Source: Streptomyces sp. NBC_00223
GTDB taxonomy: Bacteria; Actinomycetota; Actinomycetes; Streptomycetales; Streptomycetaceae
Assembly: GCF_036199905.1 (NCBI RefSeq)
Contig: NZ_CP108109.1
Coordinates: forward strand, 5,579,501-5,643,500
Length of the DNA: 64,000 nt
Direction of reading: 5' to 3'
The position numbers and the translations under genes are program-made. Shown here one piece after another: positions 40,604 to 49,768 of the stretch (the stretch's first letter is position 1; every line of letters begins with the position of its first letter). The notes beneath the pieces are model-generated. The model saw only the letters and a program-made list of their open reading frames with translations, did no database searches and had not been told where the DNA came from.

Positions 40604-43600
40604 ATGTCAACCAGCTTCCGCCATCCGGGGGCCGGCCACGCCGACGGCCGGCCGCACGGAGTACATTCCCTTTTCCTCACGAAACCGGCGAACCACGTGA
40701 ACCCCTCTCCTTCTTCCCGCTCTCCTGACGCGGCGCGCGCCTCGGATGTGCCGCGTGCCTCGGACGCGTCGCGCTCGGCGGACGCGTCGCGCTCGGCGGA
40801 CGTGCCGCGTTCCGCGGACGTCCGTGCCCAGGACATCCGCGCCCAGGTCACGCCTCCGCGCGCCCCGGAGCGCACGCCGGCGCACAGTCCGGCGTACCGA
40901 ACGAGCCCGGGCGTCGGAGGCTACCGGCTGGTACGCACGCCCGTCGTATCCGCCGCGCCCCCTGACCTGGACGCGACACAGCGGGCGGTGGTTGAGCACA
41001 GGGACGGACCGCTGCTCGTGCTGGCCGGGCCCGGTACGGGGAAGACGACCACGCTGGTCGAGGCCGTACTCGCCCGGGTGCGGGCGGGCACCGCGCCCGA
41101 GCGGATCCTCGTACTGACCTTCAGCCGCAAGGCCGCCGCCGAACTGCGCGACCGGATGGCCGCCCGCGCGGCCGGCACGGCGCACGGCAGCCCGCAGGCC
41201 GCCACGTTCCACTCCTTCTGCTACGCGCTGGTCCGGGCCCACCAGGAGCCCGAGCTCTTCGCCGAGCCGATCCGGCTGATGTCGGGCCCCGAGCAGGACC
41301 TCGTCGTACGCGAACTGCTCGCCGGGCAGGGCGAACTGGCCCGCGAGGGGCGGGCCCGGGTGCGCTGGCCCGACGACCTGCGGGCCGCGCTCACCACGAG
41401 GGGCTTCGCCGACGAGGTCCGCGCGGTGCTCGCGCGCAGCCGCGAACTGGGCCTCGGGCCGCGCGCCCTCGGCGACTTCGCCCGCCGGATCGGGCGCCCC
41501 GACTGGCTCGCGGCGGCGGCCTTCCTGGAGGAGTACCTCGACGTCACCGACCTCCAGGGCGTCATCGACTACGCCGAACTGGTCCACCGCGCCGTACGGC
41601 TCGTGCGGCGGCCGGAGGTCCACGCGGAGCTGGCGGGGCGGTACGACGCGGTGTTCGTGGACGAGTACCAGGACACCGACGCGGCGCAGGTACGGCTGCT
41701 GGGCGCGCTGGCCGGGCAGGGCAGGACGCTGGTCGCCTTCGGCGATCCGGACCAGTCGATCTACGCGTTCCGGGGGGCCGACGTGAACGGCATCCTGGAC
41801 TTCCCGCGCCAGTTCCCGAGCCGTGACGGGGGGCCCGCGCCCGTGCGGGTCCTGACGGAGTCGCGGCGGGCGGGGGCGGTGCTGCTGGCGGCGACCCGGC
41901 GGTTCACCGAGCGGATGCCGCTGCCCCGGCTGCCCTCGGCGGCGGCCCGCGCGCACCGGTCGCTGCGGGCCGCGCGGGGGGGCGGCGCGGTCGCCGTACG
42001 CACGTACCCCACGCCGGGGGCGGAGCTCGACTCCATCGCGGACACGCTGCGGCGGGCCCACCTGGAGGAGGGGATCGCGTGGCGGGACATGGCGGTGCTG
42101 GTCCGCTCGGCGACACCGCTGCCGGCGCTGCGGCGGGCCTTCACGAGCGCGGGGGTCCCCGTGGACCTCGACACGGCCGACCTCCCCCTCCACGCGGAGC
42201 CCGCGGTCGCCCCCCTCCTCCTCGCCCTGCGCGTCTCCGCGGAATCGGCTCCCCCTCGGGCAGTCGCTTCCCCGCTTGCCGTATCTCCGGCGGCCGCGCC
42301 CGACGCGGATCCGGCCCCTCGTGGGGCGAACGCCTCCCCGCGTGCCGCGGACCTGGACGGGCCCGCCTCGGCCCCGACCCGGGCAGATGCCCCCTCGCCG
42401 GAGGTCCCACTCGCCGCGGACACCCCCACACGGCACCTTCCGCCTCCGCCCGACCTCCTGACCGCAGGCGCTCCCGCCGAGCCGGCCTCGCCGGAAAGTT
42501 CCGCGTCCCCCGAAGCCCCCGGGGGTGCGGCCTCGGCCGAGGCTTCCGTACCGTCCGGTCCTTCGGACCCCGAGCCCCTTCGCGCGGGTTCGGCCTCGGC
42601 GGCGCGGCAAAGCGCATCGCCGCGCGTCTCGTCCGCGCTGGACGGGTCCGAGGACTCGGCGTCGCCGGAGGCTTCGGCGAGGTCCGATCGGCCGGACCCC
42701 AAGCCCTCAGCTGGTGGGGCTCCCGCCGAGCCGCACCCTGAGACCCCTCGCGTGGGCGTGGGCTCGGTGGCGCGGCAAGGCGGGTCGCCGCGCGTCTTGT
42801 CCGCGCTTGACGCGTCCGAGGACTCGGTGTCGCCGGAGGCTTTGGCGAGGTCCGATCGGCCGGACCCCAAGCCCCCGGCCGGTGGGTCTCCCGCCGAGTC
42901 GGCCTCGGCGGAGAGCCCCGCGTCCCCCGGGGGTGCGGCTTCGCCGGAGGCTTCCGTACCGTCCGGTCCTTCGGTCGCCGGGGCCCCTCGCGTGGGCGTG
43001 GGCTCGGTGGCGCGGCAAGGCGGGTCGCCGCGCGTCTCGTCCGCGCTGGACGGGTCCGAGGACTCGGCGTCGTCGGAGGCTTCGGCGCGGGCCGGCCACC
43101 CGGACCCCAAGCCCTCAGCCGGTGGGGCTCCCGCCGAGTCGGCGGCGCCGGAGGCTTCCGGGCGGCCGGGATTCGAGCACGCCGCGGCGGGGGGGCGGGG
43201 GAAGGTTGTTGTCAGCGTCGAAGACGCTGTCGCGTTGCTCGCGTCTCCGCTCGGGGGGCTGGACGCCGCCGATATGAGGCGGCTGGGGCGCGCGTTGAGG
43301 GAGGAGGAGCGGGCCGCAGGCCACCCCGTACCGCGCCCCTCCGATGTACTGATCGCCGAAGCCCTCGCCGAGCCGGAGCGCCTGGTCGCGCACGACCCCG
43401 CGTACGCGCGCGGCGCCCTCCGGCTGGGCCGGCTCCTTGCCCGCGCCCGCGACATCCTCGCGACGGGCGGCACCGCCGAAGCCGCCCTGTGGAGCCTGTG
43501 GGACGGCTCCCCCTGGCCCGCCCGGCTGGAACGCGCGGCGCTGCGCGGCGGCCCCGCGGGCCGTAACGCCGACCGCGACCTCGACGCGGTCTGCGCGCTG

Positions 43601-45073
43601 TTCGAGACCGCCGCCCGCGCGGAGGAACGCACCGGCGGCCGCGGCGCCCTCAACCTCATCGAGGAGCTGTCCGGCTACGACATCGCCGCCGACACCCTCG
43701 GCGGCCGCACCGTACGGCCCGACGCCGTACGCCTGATGACCGCCCACCGCGCCAAGGGCCTGGAGTGGCGGCTCGTCGTGGTCGCCGGGGTCCAGGAGGG
43801 CGCCTGGCCCGACCTGCGCCGCCGCGGCTCCCTGCTGGAGGCGGACCGGATCGGGCGCGACGGCCTCGCCCCGCCGCTCACCCCGGGCGCGCTGCTCGCG
43901 GAGGAACGCCGGCTGTTCTACGTGGCGGTGACCCGCGCCCGCGAACGCCTCCTGGTCACCGCGGTCAAGGCCGCGGCCGACGACGGCGACCAGCCCTCCC
44001 GTTTCCTCACCGAACTCGGTGTCGAACCGCAGGACGTCACCCATCGCCCGCGCCGCCCGCTGGCCGTGGCCGCGCTGGTCGCCGAACTGCGGGCGACCAC
44101 CGTGGACCCGGCCGCCTCCCCGGCCCTGCGCGAGGCCGCCGCCCGGCGGCTGGCCCGGATGGCGGCGCTCACCGACGAGGGCCACCCGCTGATCCCGGCC
44201 GCACACCCCGACCGGTGGTGGGGCCTGTACGAGCCGACCCGTTCCGCCACGCCGCTGCGCGACCGCGACCAGCCGGTCGCACTGTCCGGCAGCGCGCTCG
44301 ACCAGCTCGCGCGCACCTGCGCCCTTCAGTGGTTCCTCGGCCGCGAGGTCAAGGCCGAGCCCCCGTCCACCGCCGCCCAGGGTTTCGGCAACGTCGTGCA
44401 CGTACTCGCCGACGAGGTCGCCTCGGGCCGCGCGCCCGCCGACCTCGACGTGCTCATGGCCCGCCTGGACTCCGTATGGGACGCGCTCGCCTTCGACGCG
44501 CCCTGGAAGTCCCGTCAGGAGAAGGAGAACGCCCGCGCCGCCCTGGAACGCTTCCTGCGCTGGCACGTCATCGAACGCGGCCGCACCGCCGTGGCGACCG
44601 AGCACGACTTCGACGTGACCCTGGAGGCGGGCGACGCCAGGGTGCGGATCCGCGGCAGCATGGACCGCGTCGAGACCGACGCCGAGGGCCGCGCGTACGT
44701 CGTCGACTTCAAGACCGGCCGCAACAAGCCGACCGCCGCCGAGGTCGCCCATCACCCGCAGCTCGCCGTCTACCAGCTGGCCGTACGCGAAGGCGCCGTC
44801 GACGCCCTCTTCGGCGGCCGTCCCCCGGCGGCCGGCGGCGCCGAACTCGTCCAGCTGCGGTTGGGAGCGGCGAAGAAGGAAGGCGGCGACGCGCTGCCCG
44901 CCGTACAGCGCCAGGAACCGCTGGCGGGGGAGTGGGCCGAGGAGTTGCTGGCCGAGGCGGCGGGCCGGGTGCTGGACGAACGCTTCACCCCCGCCACGGG
45001 CCAGCACTGCACCCACTGCGCCTTCCGCTCCTCGTGCACGGCCCGCCCGGAGGGCCGCCACGTCGTGGAGTAG
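40604..45073 (+). CDS. adnA: AdnA-type helicase-nuclease subunit with a ~320-residue repetitive insert
   Basis: 1,489 residues, about 250-300 longer than the usual Streptomyces AdnA. UvrD-type Walker A PGTGKTTTL (~141), Walker B VFVDEYQDTDAAQVRLLGAL, and motif VI FYVAVTRARERLLV. The C-terminal RecB-type nuclease has VVDFKTGRNKP (~1364), and an AddB-like Fe-S cysteine set: TCALQWF plus CTHCAFRSSC. Residues ~544-865 are a Ser/Pro/Ala-rich insert with DNA-level repeats. AdnA pairs with AdnB to resect double-strand breaks; the locus is reported as essential in Streptomyces. The N-terminal ~110 residues are repetitive and the exact start is uncertain (ATG 40604, GGAAGG very close). Confidence 0.88.
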   Translation: MSTSFRHPGAGHADGRPHGVHSLFLTKPANHVNPSPSSRSPDAARASDVPRASDASRSADASRSADVPRSADVRAQDIRAQVTPPRAPERTPAHSPAYRTSPGVGGYRLVRTPVVSAAPPDLDATQRAVVEHRDGPLLVLAGPGTGKTTTLVEAVLARVRAGTAPERILVLTFSRKAAAELRDRMAARAAGTAHGSPQAATFHSFCYALVRAHQEPELFAEPIRLMSGPEQDLVVRELLAGQGELAREGRARVRWPDDLRAALTTRGFADEVRAVLARSRELGLGPRALGDFARRIGRPDWLAAAAFLEEYLDVTDLQGVIDYAELVHRAVRLVRRPEVHAELAGRYDAVFVDEYQDTDAAQVRLLGALAGQGRTLVAFGDPDQSIYAFRGADVNGILDFPRQFPSRDGGPAPVRVLTESRRAGAVLLAATRRFTERMPLPRLPSAAARAHRSLRAARGGGAVAVRTYPTPGAELDSIADTLRRAHLEEGIAWRDMAVLVRSATPLPALRRAFTSAGVPVDLDTADLPLHAEPAVAPLLLALRVSAESAPPRAVASPLAVSPAAAPDADPAPRGANASPRAADLDGPASAPTRADAPSPEVPLAADTPTRHLPPPPDLLTAGAPAEPASPESSASPEAPGGAASAEASVPSGPSDPEPLRAGSASAARQSASPRVSSALDGSEDSASPEASARSDRPDPKPSAGGAPAEPHPETPRVGVGSVARQGGSPRVLSALDASEDSVSPEALARSDRPDPKPPAGGSPAESASAESPASPGGAASPEASVPSGPSVAGAPRVGVGSVARQGGSPRVSSALDGSEDSASSEASARAGHPDPKPSAGGAPAESAAPEASGRPGFEHAAAGGRGKVVVSVEDAVALLASPLGGLDAADMRRLGRALREEERAAGHPVPRPSDVLIAEALAEPERLVAHDPAYARGALRLGRLLARARDILATGGTAEAALWSLWDGSPWPARLERAALRGGPAGRNADRDLDAVCALFETAARAEERTGGRGALNLIEELSGYDIAADTLGGRTVRPDAVRLMTAHRAKGLEWRLVVVAGVQEGAWPDLRRRGSLLEADRIGRDGLAPPLTPGALLAEERRLFYVAVTRARERLLVTAVKAAADDGDQPSRFLTELGVEPQDVTHRPRRPLAVAALVAELRATTVDPAASPALREAAARRLARMAALTDEGHPLIPAAHPDRWWGLYEPTRSATPLRDRDQPVALSGSALDQLARTCALQWFLGREVKAEPPSTAAQGFGNVVHVLADEVASGRAPADLDVLMARLDSVWDALAFDAPWKSRQEKENARAALERFLRWHVIERGRTAVATEHDFDVTLEAGDARVRIRGSMDRVETDAEGRAYVVDFKTGRNKPTAAEVAHHPQLAVYQLAVREGAVDALFGGRPPAAGGAELVQLRLGAAKKEGGDALPAVQRQEPLAGEWAEELLAEAAGRVLDERFTPATGQHCTHCAFRSSCTARPEGRHVVE
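42236..43200 (+). repeat. In-frame repeat expansion inside adnA
   Basis: About 965 bp encoding a Ser/Pro/Ala/Gly-rich stretch. A block beginning GCGCGGCAA occurs at 42602, 42770 and 43010, offsets 168 and 240 bp (56 and 80 codons). Each copy encodes variants of SPRVSSALDGSEDSASPEAS followed by RSDRPDPKP and SAGGAPAE. A further upstream part (EASVPSGPS) is shared by the first and third copies, around 42541 and 42950. All offsets keep the frame. Confidence 0.85.
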
Positions 45074-45229
45074 GAGCGGCCCGTTCTCCGGCGGGGACGG
45101 CTTCTCCCTCTGATCCGCAGCCTGAGCTGGGCCGATGCCGAGCCCGCGTCGGTGAGCGGAGACCCCCGGGCATAGGCGGCGCACAGAAGATTCATATGCT
45201 CATGGGACCGACAACGAGAGGAATCTCCC

Positions 45230-46021
45230 GTGGCAGCCAAGCGGACCGTACGGACCGCCGCCCTGATCTGCGTCACCGCGGCCGGCGTACTGACCGGCTG
45301 CGGCGTCAGCAAGGACAAGGACACGAAGGCCGACGACAAGCCGGCCACCCCCACCGCGTCTGCGACGACCACCGCCGCGCCCCCGTCCGCGGCGCCCTTC
45401 GCCGGTCTGACCCCGCAGCAGATCTCGGACAAGGCCGTCGAAGCCATGAAGGGTCTGTCGTCCGTCACCGTCGACTTCAACGGCAAGGACAGCGGCGAGA
45501 CGATGCGGATACGGGCGGCGTTGACCAACGACGGCAAGTGCGTCAGCCACATCGTGCTCAGCGGCGGCAACCTGGAGCTCATCGGCGTGGGCAAGGAGAT
45601 GTACGCCAAGGGCGACACGAAGTTCTGGGACGTGCAGAGCGGGGGCGACGGCGCCGCGATCAACGACGTGCTCAAGGGCCGCTGGCTGAAGATGCCCGCG
45701 GGGTCGCAACAGGAGGAGAGCTTCAAGGCTTTCTGCGACCTGAACACCTTCACGAAGTCCTTCACCGAGGGCAGCGGGGGGAAGAAGACCCAGGGCAGCC
45801 CCGTGGAGGTGGCCGGTCAGCAGGCCGTGCCGATTTCCGGCTCCGAGGACGGTGGCACCACCACGATGTACGTCGCCGCGCAGGGCGCGCCGTACGTCCT
45901 CAAGGTCAAGCACACCGGTGACGACGCGGGGAGCGTGACCTTCACCGACTTCGACAAGCCGCTGAACGCGGTCGCCCCGCCCGCCTCCCAGACCGTGGAC
46001 GCGAGCAAACTCGGCGTCTGA
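45230..46021 (+). CDS. Putative lipoprotein with LppX/LprG-like plan
   Basis: 263 residues. Lipobox VLTGC (ALICVTAAGVLTGCGVSKDK), a Thr/Ala/Pro linker of ~35 residues, then a beta-rich half-barrel (SVTVDFNGKDSGETMRIRAA, LELIGVGKEMYAKGDTKFWD, RWLKMPAGSQQEESFKAFCD, AQGAPYVLKVKHTGDDAGSV). Same plan as the lipoprotein at 10296. GTG start with GAGAGGAA; a CATATGCT -10 lies around 45196. It sits between adnA and adnB and interrupts the helicase-nuclease pair. Lipid carriage is inferred only. Confidence 0.78.
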   Translation: MAAKRTVRTAALICVTAAGVLTGCGVSKDKDTKADDKPATPTASATTTAAPPSAAPFAGLTPQQISDKAVEAMKGLSSVTVDFNGKDSGETMRIRAALTNDGKCVSHIVLSGGNLELIGVGKEMYAKGDTKFWDVQSGGDGAAINDVLKGRWLKMPAGSQQEESFKAFCDLNTFTKSFTEGSGGKKTQGSPVEVAGQQAVPISGSEDGGTTTMYVAAQGAPYVLKVKHTGDDAGSVTFTDFDKPLNAVAPPASQTVDASKLGV

Positions 46022-46323
46022 CGCGGGCGCGCCTCGGCGCGACCAGGGCCCCGGTGTGACCCTCGCCGAATTCCCGGCCGGGGTTCGGGGCGGGCGCCGA
46101 ACTATCCTCCGCCGCAGCGGCGGGAAGCGGACTCGGGCGGACCGGCGGTGTCAGACCCGCCCCGGCCGGGGGTGGGGAGCGTGCGGTCGTTCGGCACCGC
46201 CGAGACGGTACGACCCGCGTCCCGCCGTCGCGGCGGGGTTTGGGGTGGCGCCGTCGCCTCCTGGAGCTCGGCGCGGGCCGGGCCCCGCCGACACCTGTCG
46301 GCCGGGGGGATAGCCTCACCAGG
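46022..46323. other. Intergenic region before adnB
   Basis: 302 bp, very GC-rich, without a convincing gene. A TAGCCT hexamer (46309-46314) ends 9 nt before the adnB GTG, which lacks a ribosome site, suggesting a leaderless adnB transcript. The small hairpin GCGCGCCTCGGCGCG just after the lipoprotein stop may be a weak terminator. Nothing else seen. Confidence 0.4.
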
Positions 46324-49300
46324 GTGGCCCCCCGCATCACCCGACCCGAGCAGCTGAAAGAGCTGCTGGGCATCCCCTTCACCCCGGAGCAGCTGGCGTG
46401 CGTCACCGCACCCCTCGCGCCGGGCGTGATCGTGGCCGGAGCCGGGTCGGGCAAGACGACGGTGATGGCCGCGCGCGTGGTGTGGCTGGTCGGCACCGGG
46501 CAGGTCGCGCCCGAACAGGTACTGGGGCTGACGTTCACCAACAAGGCGGCCGGGGAGCTGTCCGAGCGGGTCCGCAGAGCGCTGGTCCAGGCGGGCATCA
46601 CCGGCACGGACCCGGCCGACCGGGACCCGTACGACGGTGCCGGCCGCAGCCCGGGCGACCCCCGCGACCGGGACCAGGACCGGGACCGCGACCCGTACGA
46701 GCCCGGCGCCGCCCTCGCCGACGGCGACCCGCAGATCTCGACCTACCACGCCTTCGCCGGGCAACTGCTCAAGGACCACGGCATGCGGATCGGCCTGGAG
46801 CCCACCGCCCGGCTGCTCGCCGACGCCACCCGCTATCAGCTGGCCGCGAAGGTGCTGCGGGCCGCGCCGGGCCCGTACCCGGCGCTGACCAAGGGCCTGC
46901 CCACCCTCGTCGGCGACCTTCTCGCGCTGTCCGGCGAGCTGTCCGAGCACCTGGTGCCCGCCGAACGTCTGCGGGCCCACGACGCGCGGCTCGCCGAGGA
47001 ACTGGCCGGACTCGACCCGGCCAAGCGCGGCTTCGCGTGGGTCAGGGACGTGGCGCAGACCGTGGCCGCCCGCCGTGACCTGGCCGGGCTGGCCGCCGCG
47101 TACCGCCAGGAGAAGGCGGGCCGCGACCTGCTGGACTTCGGCGACCAGATCGCGATGTCCGCGACCCTCGCGCAGAGCAGACCCGAGGTCGGCGCGATCC
47201 TGCGCGACCAGTACCGGGTGGTGCTGCTCGACGAGTACCAGGACACCTCCGTCGCCCAGCGGCTGCTGCTCGCCGGGCTCTTCGGCGGCGGCACCGGGCA
47301 CCCCGTCACCGCCGTCGGCGACCCCTGTCAGGCGATCTACGGCTGGCGCGGCGCCTCGGTGGCCAACCTGGACGACTTCCCCCGGCACTTCCCGTACGCC
47401 GACGGGCGGCCCGCCGACCGTTACGCGCTCAGCGAGAACCGCCGCTCGGGCGGCCGGCTGCTCGACCTCGCCAACACCCTCGCCGCCGAACTGCGGGCTC
47501 GTCACCAAGGCGTCGAGGCCCTGCGTCCCGCCCCTGGCGCCGAGCACGACGGCCTGGTGCGCTGCGCCCTGCTGCCCACCCAGGACGACGAGACCGCGTG
47601 GCTGGCCGACTCCCTCGCCCACCTGGTCCGCACCGGCACCCCGCCCGGCGAGATCGCCGTCCTGTGCCGTACGGCCGCGCACTTCGCCGAGATCCACGCC
47701 GCGCTGGTCGCCCGCGACGTGCCCGTGGAGGTCGTCGGCCTGTCCGGGCTGCTGCACCTGCCCGAGGTCGCCGACCTGGTCGCGGTCTGCGAGGTGCTGC
47801 ACGACCCCACCGCGAACGCCTCGCTGGTCCGTGTCCTCACCGGCCCGCGCTGGCGGATCGGCCCCCGTGACCTGGCCCTGCTCGGCCGCCGCGCCCGCCT
47901 GCTCGTCCGGTACGGGCCCGGGGCGCACGCCGAGGGCGCGGACCGGCTCGCGGCGGCCGTCGAGGGCGTCGACCCGGCCGAGGTCGTCTCGCTGGCCGAC
48001 GCCCTGGAGACCTTCCTCGACGCCGATCCGGGCGACGACCTGCCGTTCTCGCCCGAGGCCCGGGTCCGTTTCGCCCGGCTCGCCGCCGAGATACGGGATC
48101 TGCGGCGGGCGCTGGCCGACCCGCTGATGGACGTACTGCACCGGGTGCTGGCCGTCACCGGGCTCGAAGTCGAACTCGCCGCGTCCCCGCACGCGCTCGC
48201 CGCCCGCCGCCGCGAGACCCTGCACGCCTTCCTCGACATCGCGGCGGGCTTCGCGTCCTTGGACGGCGAAGTCACCCTGCTGGCCTTCCTGGGCTTTCTG
48301 CACACCGCGGCGCAGTACGAGAAGGGGCTGGACAGTTCGCTTCCAGGAGGCGAGAACACGGTCAAGGTGCTCACCGCCCACAAGTCCAAGGGCCTGGAGT
48401 GGGACGTGGTGGCCGTACCCGGCCTCGTCGCCAAGGGTTTCCCCAGCGAACGCGGCCGCGAACTGTGGCCTGCCAACGCCAAGGTGCTGCCGCACGGGCT
48501 GCGCGGCGACGCGGCGACCCTCCCGGACGTGGCCGAATGGACCCGCGCCGGGCTGGACGGCTTCCGTGACGCGATGAAGGAGCACCAGCGGATCGAGGAA
48601 CTCCGCCTCGGCTACGTCACCTTCACCCGACCCCGCTCCCTGCTGCTCGGCTCGGGCCACTGGTGGGGCCCGACGCAGAAGAAGCCCTTCGGACCCTCCG
48701 CCTTCCTCGACGCGCTGCGGGAGCACTGCGAGGCGGGCCACGGCGAGATCGAGGCGTGGGCCGAGCCGCCCGAGCCGGACGCGCAGAATCCGTCGCTGGC
48801 GGAGTCGCCCGAGCTGCCGTGGCCGCTGCCGCTGGACCCGACGGCTCTGGCGTGGCGCCGCCAGGCCGCGAAGTCCGTGCTGGCGCACGTGGACGAGGAC
48901 GGCGGGCCTGGGGATCCGGAGGGGGACGGCGAGCCCGGGGGCTCGGACAGGACCGGGGCTTTCGACGGCCACGGGGGCTCCGACGGCCTCGTGCCCGAGG
49001 AGACGCGGCTGGTCGCCTCCTGGGACCGCGACCTGGACGCCCTCACGGGCGAACTGCGCCGGGCCCGGGCGACCGTACGGGACGTGCCGCTGCCGGTCTC
49101 CCTCACGGCGACACAGCTCATGCGGCTCGCAGCCGACCCCGACGGCCTCGCCCGTGACCTCGCCCGCCCCCTGCCGCGCCCGCCGGCGCCCGCCGCGCGC
49201 CGGGGCACACGGTTCCACGCCTGGGTCGAGTCGCGCTTCGACGTACGACCGCTGTTCGGCCCGGAAGACCTGCCGGGCACCGATCCGGGCGACGAGAACG

Positions 49301-49692
49301 ACATCGCCGACGAGGCGGATCTCGCGGCGCTCAAGGACGCGTTCCTCCGTACGCCGTACGCGGACCGGCCGCCGTACCGGGTCGAGGCGGCCTTCCACCT
49401 CACGCTCGCCGGGCGGCTCATCCGGGGGCGGATCGACGCGGTCTACCGGGACGGCGGCACCTACGAGATCCTCGACTGGAAGACCGGGCACCCGGCGTCC
49501 ACCACCTTTGGCGCGGACCCGCTCCAACTGGCCATCTACCGGCTGGCCTGGGCCGAGCAGCAGGGCGTCCCGCTGAGCGCCGTCCGGGCCGCCTTCCTGT
49601 ACGTCCGCACGGGCGACATCGTCCGCCCCCGCGACCTCCCGGGCCGCGAGGCACTGGAACGCCTGCTGAGCGGCGAGACGGCGGAGAACTGA
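46324..49692 (+). CDS. adnB: AdnB-type helicase-nuclease subunit
   Basis: 1,122 residues. UvrD-type helicase: Q-motif FTPEQLACV, Walker A GAGSGKTTV (~39), DEYQDTSVAQRLLLAG, GDPCQAIYGWRGASVANLDD, and motif V TAHKSKGLEWDVVAVPGLVA. The RecB-family nuclease near the C-terminus is EILDWKTGHP (~1048), followed by LQLAIYRLAWAE. It forms the AdnAB dimer that unwinds and degrades broken DNA ends. There is a short Asp/Arg/Pro-rich insert after motif Ia (DPADRDPYDGAGRSPGDP) and a Gly/Asp-rich linker at ~850-890. GTG start, probably leaderless. Confidence 0.92.
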   Translation: MAPRITRPEQLKELLGIPFTPEQLACVTAPLAPGVIVAGAGSGKTTVMAARVVWLVGTGQVAPEQVLGLTFTNKAAGELSERVRRALVQAGITGTDPADRDPYDGAGRSPGDPRDRDQDRDRDPYEPGAALADGDPQISTYHAFAGQLLKDHGMRIGLEPTARLLADATRYQLAAKVLRAAPGPYPALTKGLPTLVGDLLALSGELSEHLVPAERLRAHDARLAEELAGLDPAKRGFAWVRDVAQTVAARRDLAGLAAAYRQEKAGRDLLDFGDQIAMSATLAQSRPEVGAILRDQYRVVLLDEYQDTSVAQRLLLAGLFGGGTGHPVTAVGDPCQAIYGWRGASVANLDDFPRHFPYADGRPADRYALSENRRSGGRLLDLANTLAAELRARHQGVEALRPAPGAEHDGLVRCALLPTQDDETAWLADSLAHLVRTGTPPGEIAVLCRTAAHFAEIHAALVARDVPVEVVGLSGLLHLPEVADLVAVCEVLHDPTANASLVRVLTGPRWRIGPRDLALLGRRARLLVRYGPGAHAEGADRLAAAVEGVDPAEVVSLADALETFLDADPGDDLPFSPEARVRFARLAAEIRDLRRALADPLMDVLHRVLAVTGLEVELAASPHALAARRRETLHAFLDIAAGFASLDGEVTLLAFLGFLHTAAQYEKGLDSSLPGGENTVKVLTAHKSKGLEWDVVAVPGLVAKGFPSERGRELWPANAKVLPHGLRGDAATLPDVAEWTRAGLDGFRDAMKEHQRIEELRLGYVTFTRPRSLLLGSGHWWGPTQKKPFGPSAFLDALREHCEAGHGEIEAWAEPPEPDAQNPSLAESPELPWPLPLDPTALAWRRQAAKSVLAHVDEDGGPGDPEGDGEPGGSDRTGAFDGHGGSDGLVPEETRLVASWDRDLDALTGELRRARATVRDVPLPVSLTATQLMRLAADPDGLARDLARPLPRPPAPAARRGTRFHAWVESRFDVRPLFGPEDLPGTDPGDENDIADEADLAALKDAFLRTPYADRPPYRVEAAFHLTLAGRLIRGRIDAVYRDGGTYEILDWKTGHPASTTFGADPLQLAIYRLAWAEQQGVPLSAVRAAFLYVRTGDIVRPRDLPGREALERLLSGETAEN

Positions 49693-49768
49693 GCGTGCCG
49701 CAGCTGACGTCCCGGGGCCGCCGGGCCCACTCGAACGCGGCCCGCCGGGAGGGCCTAGGCTGCAAGCC

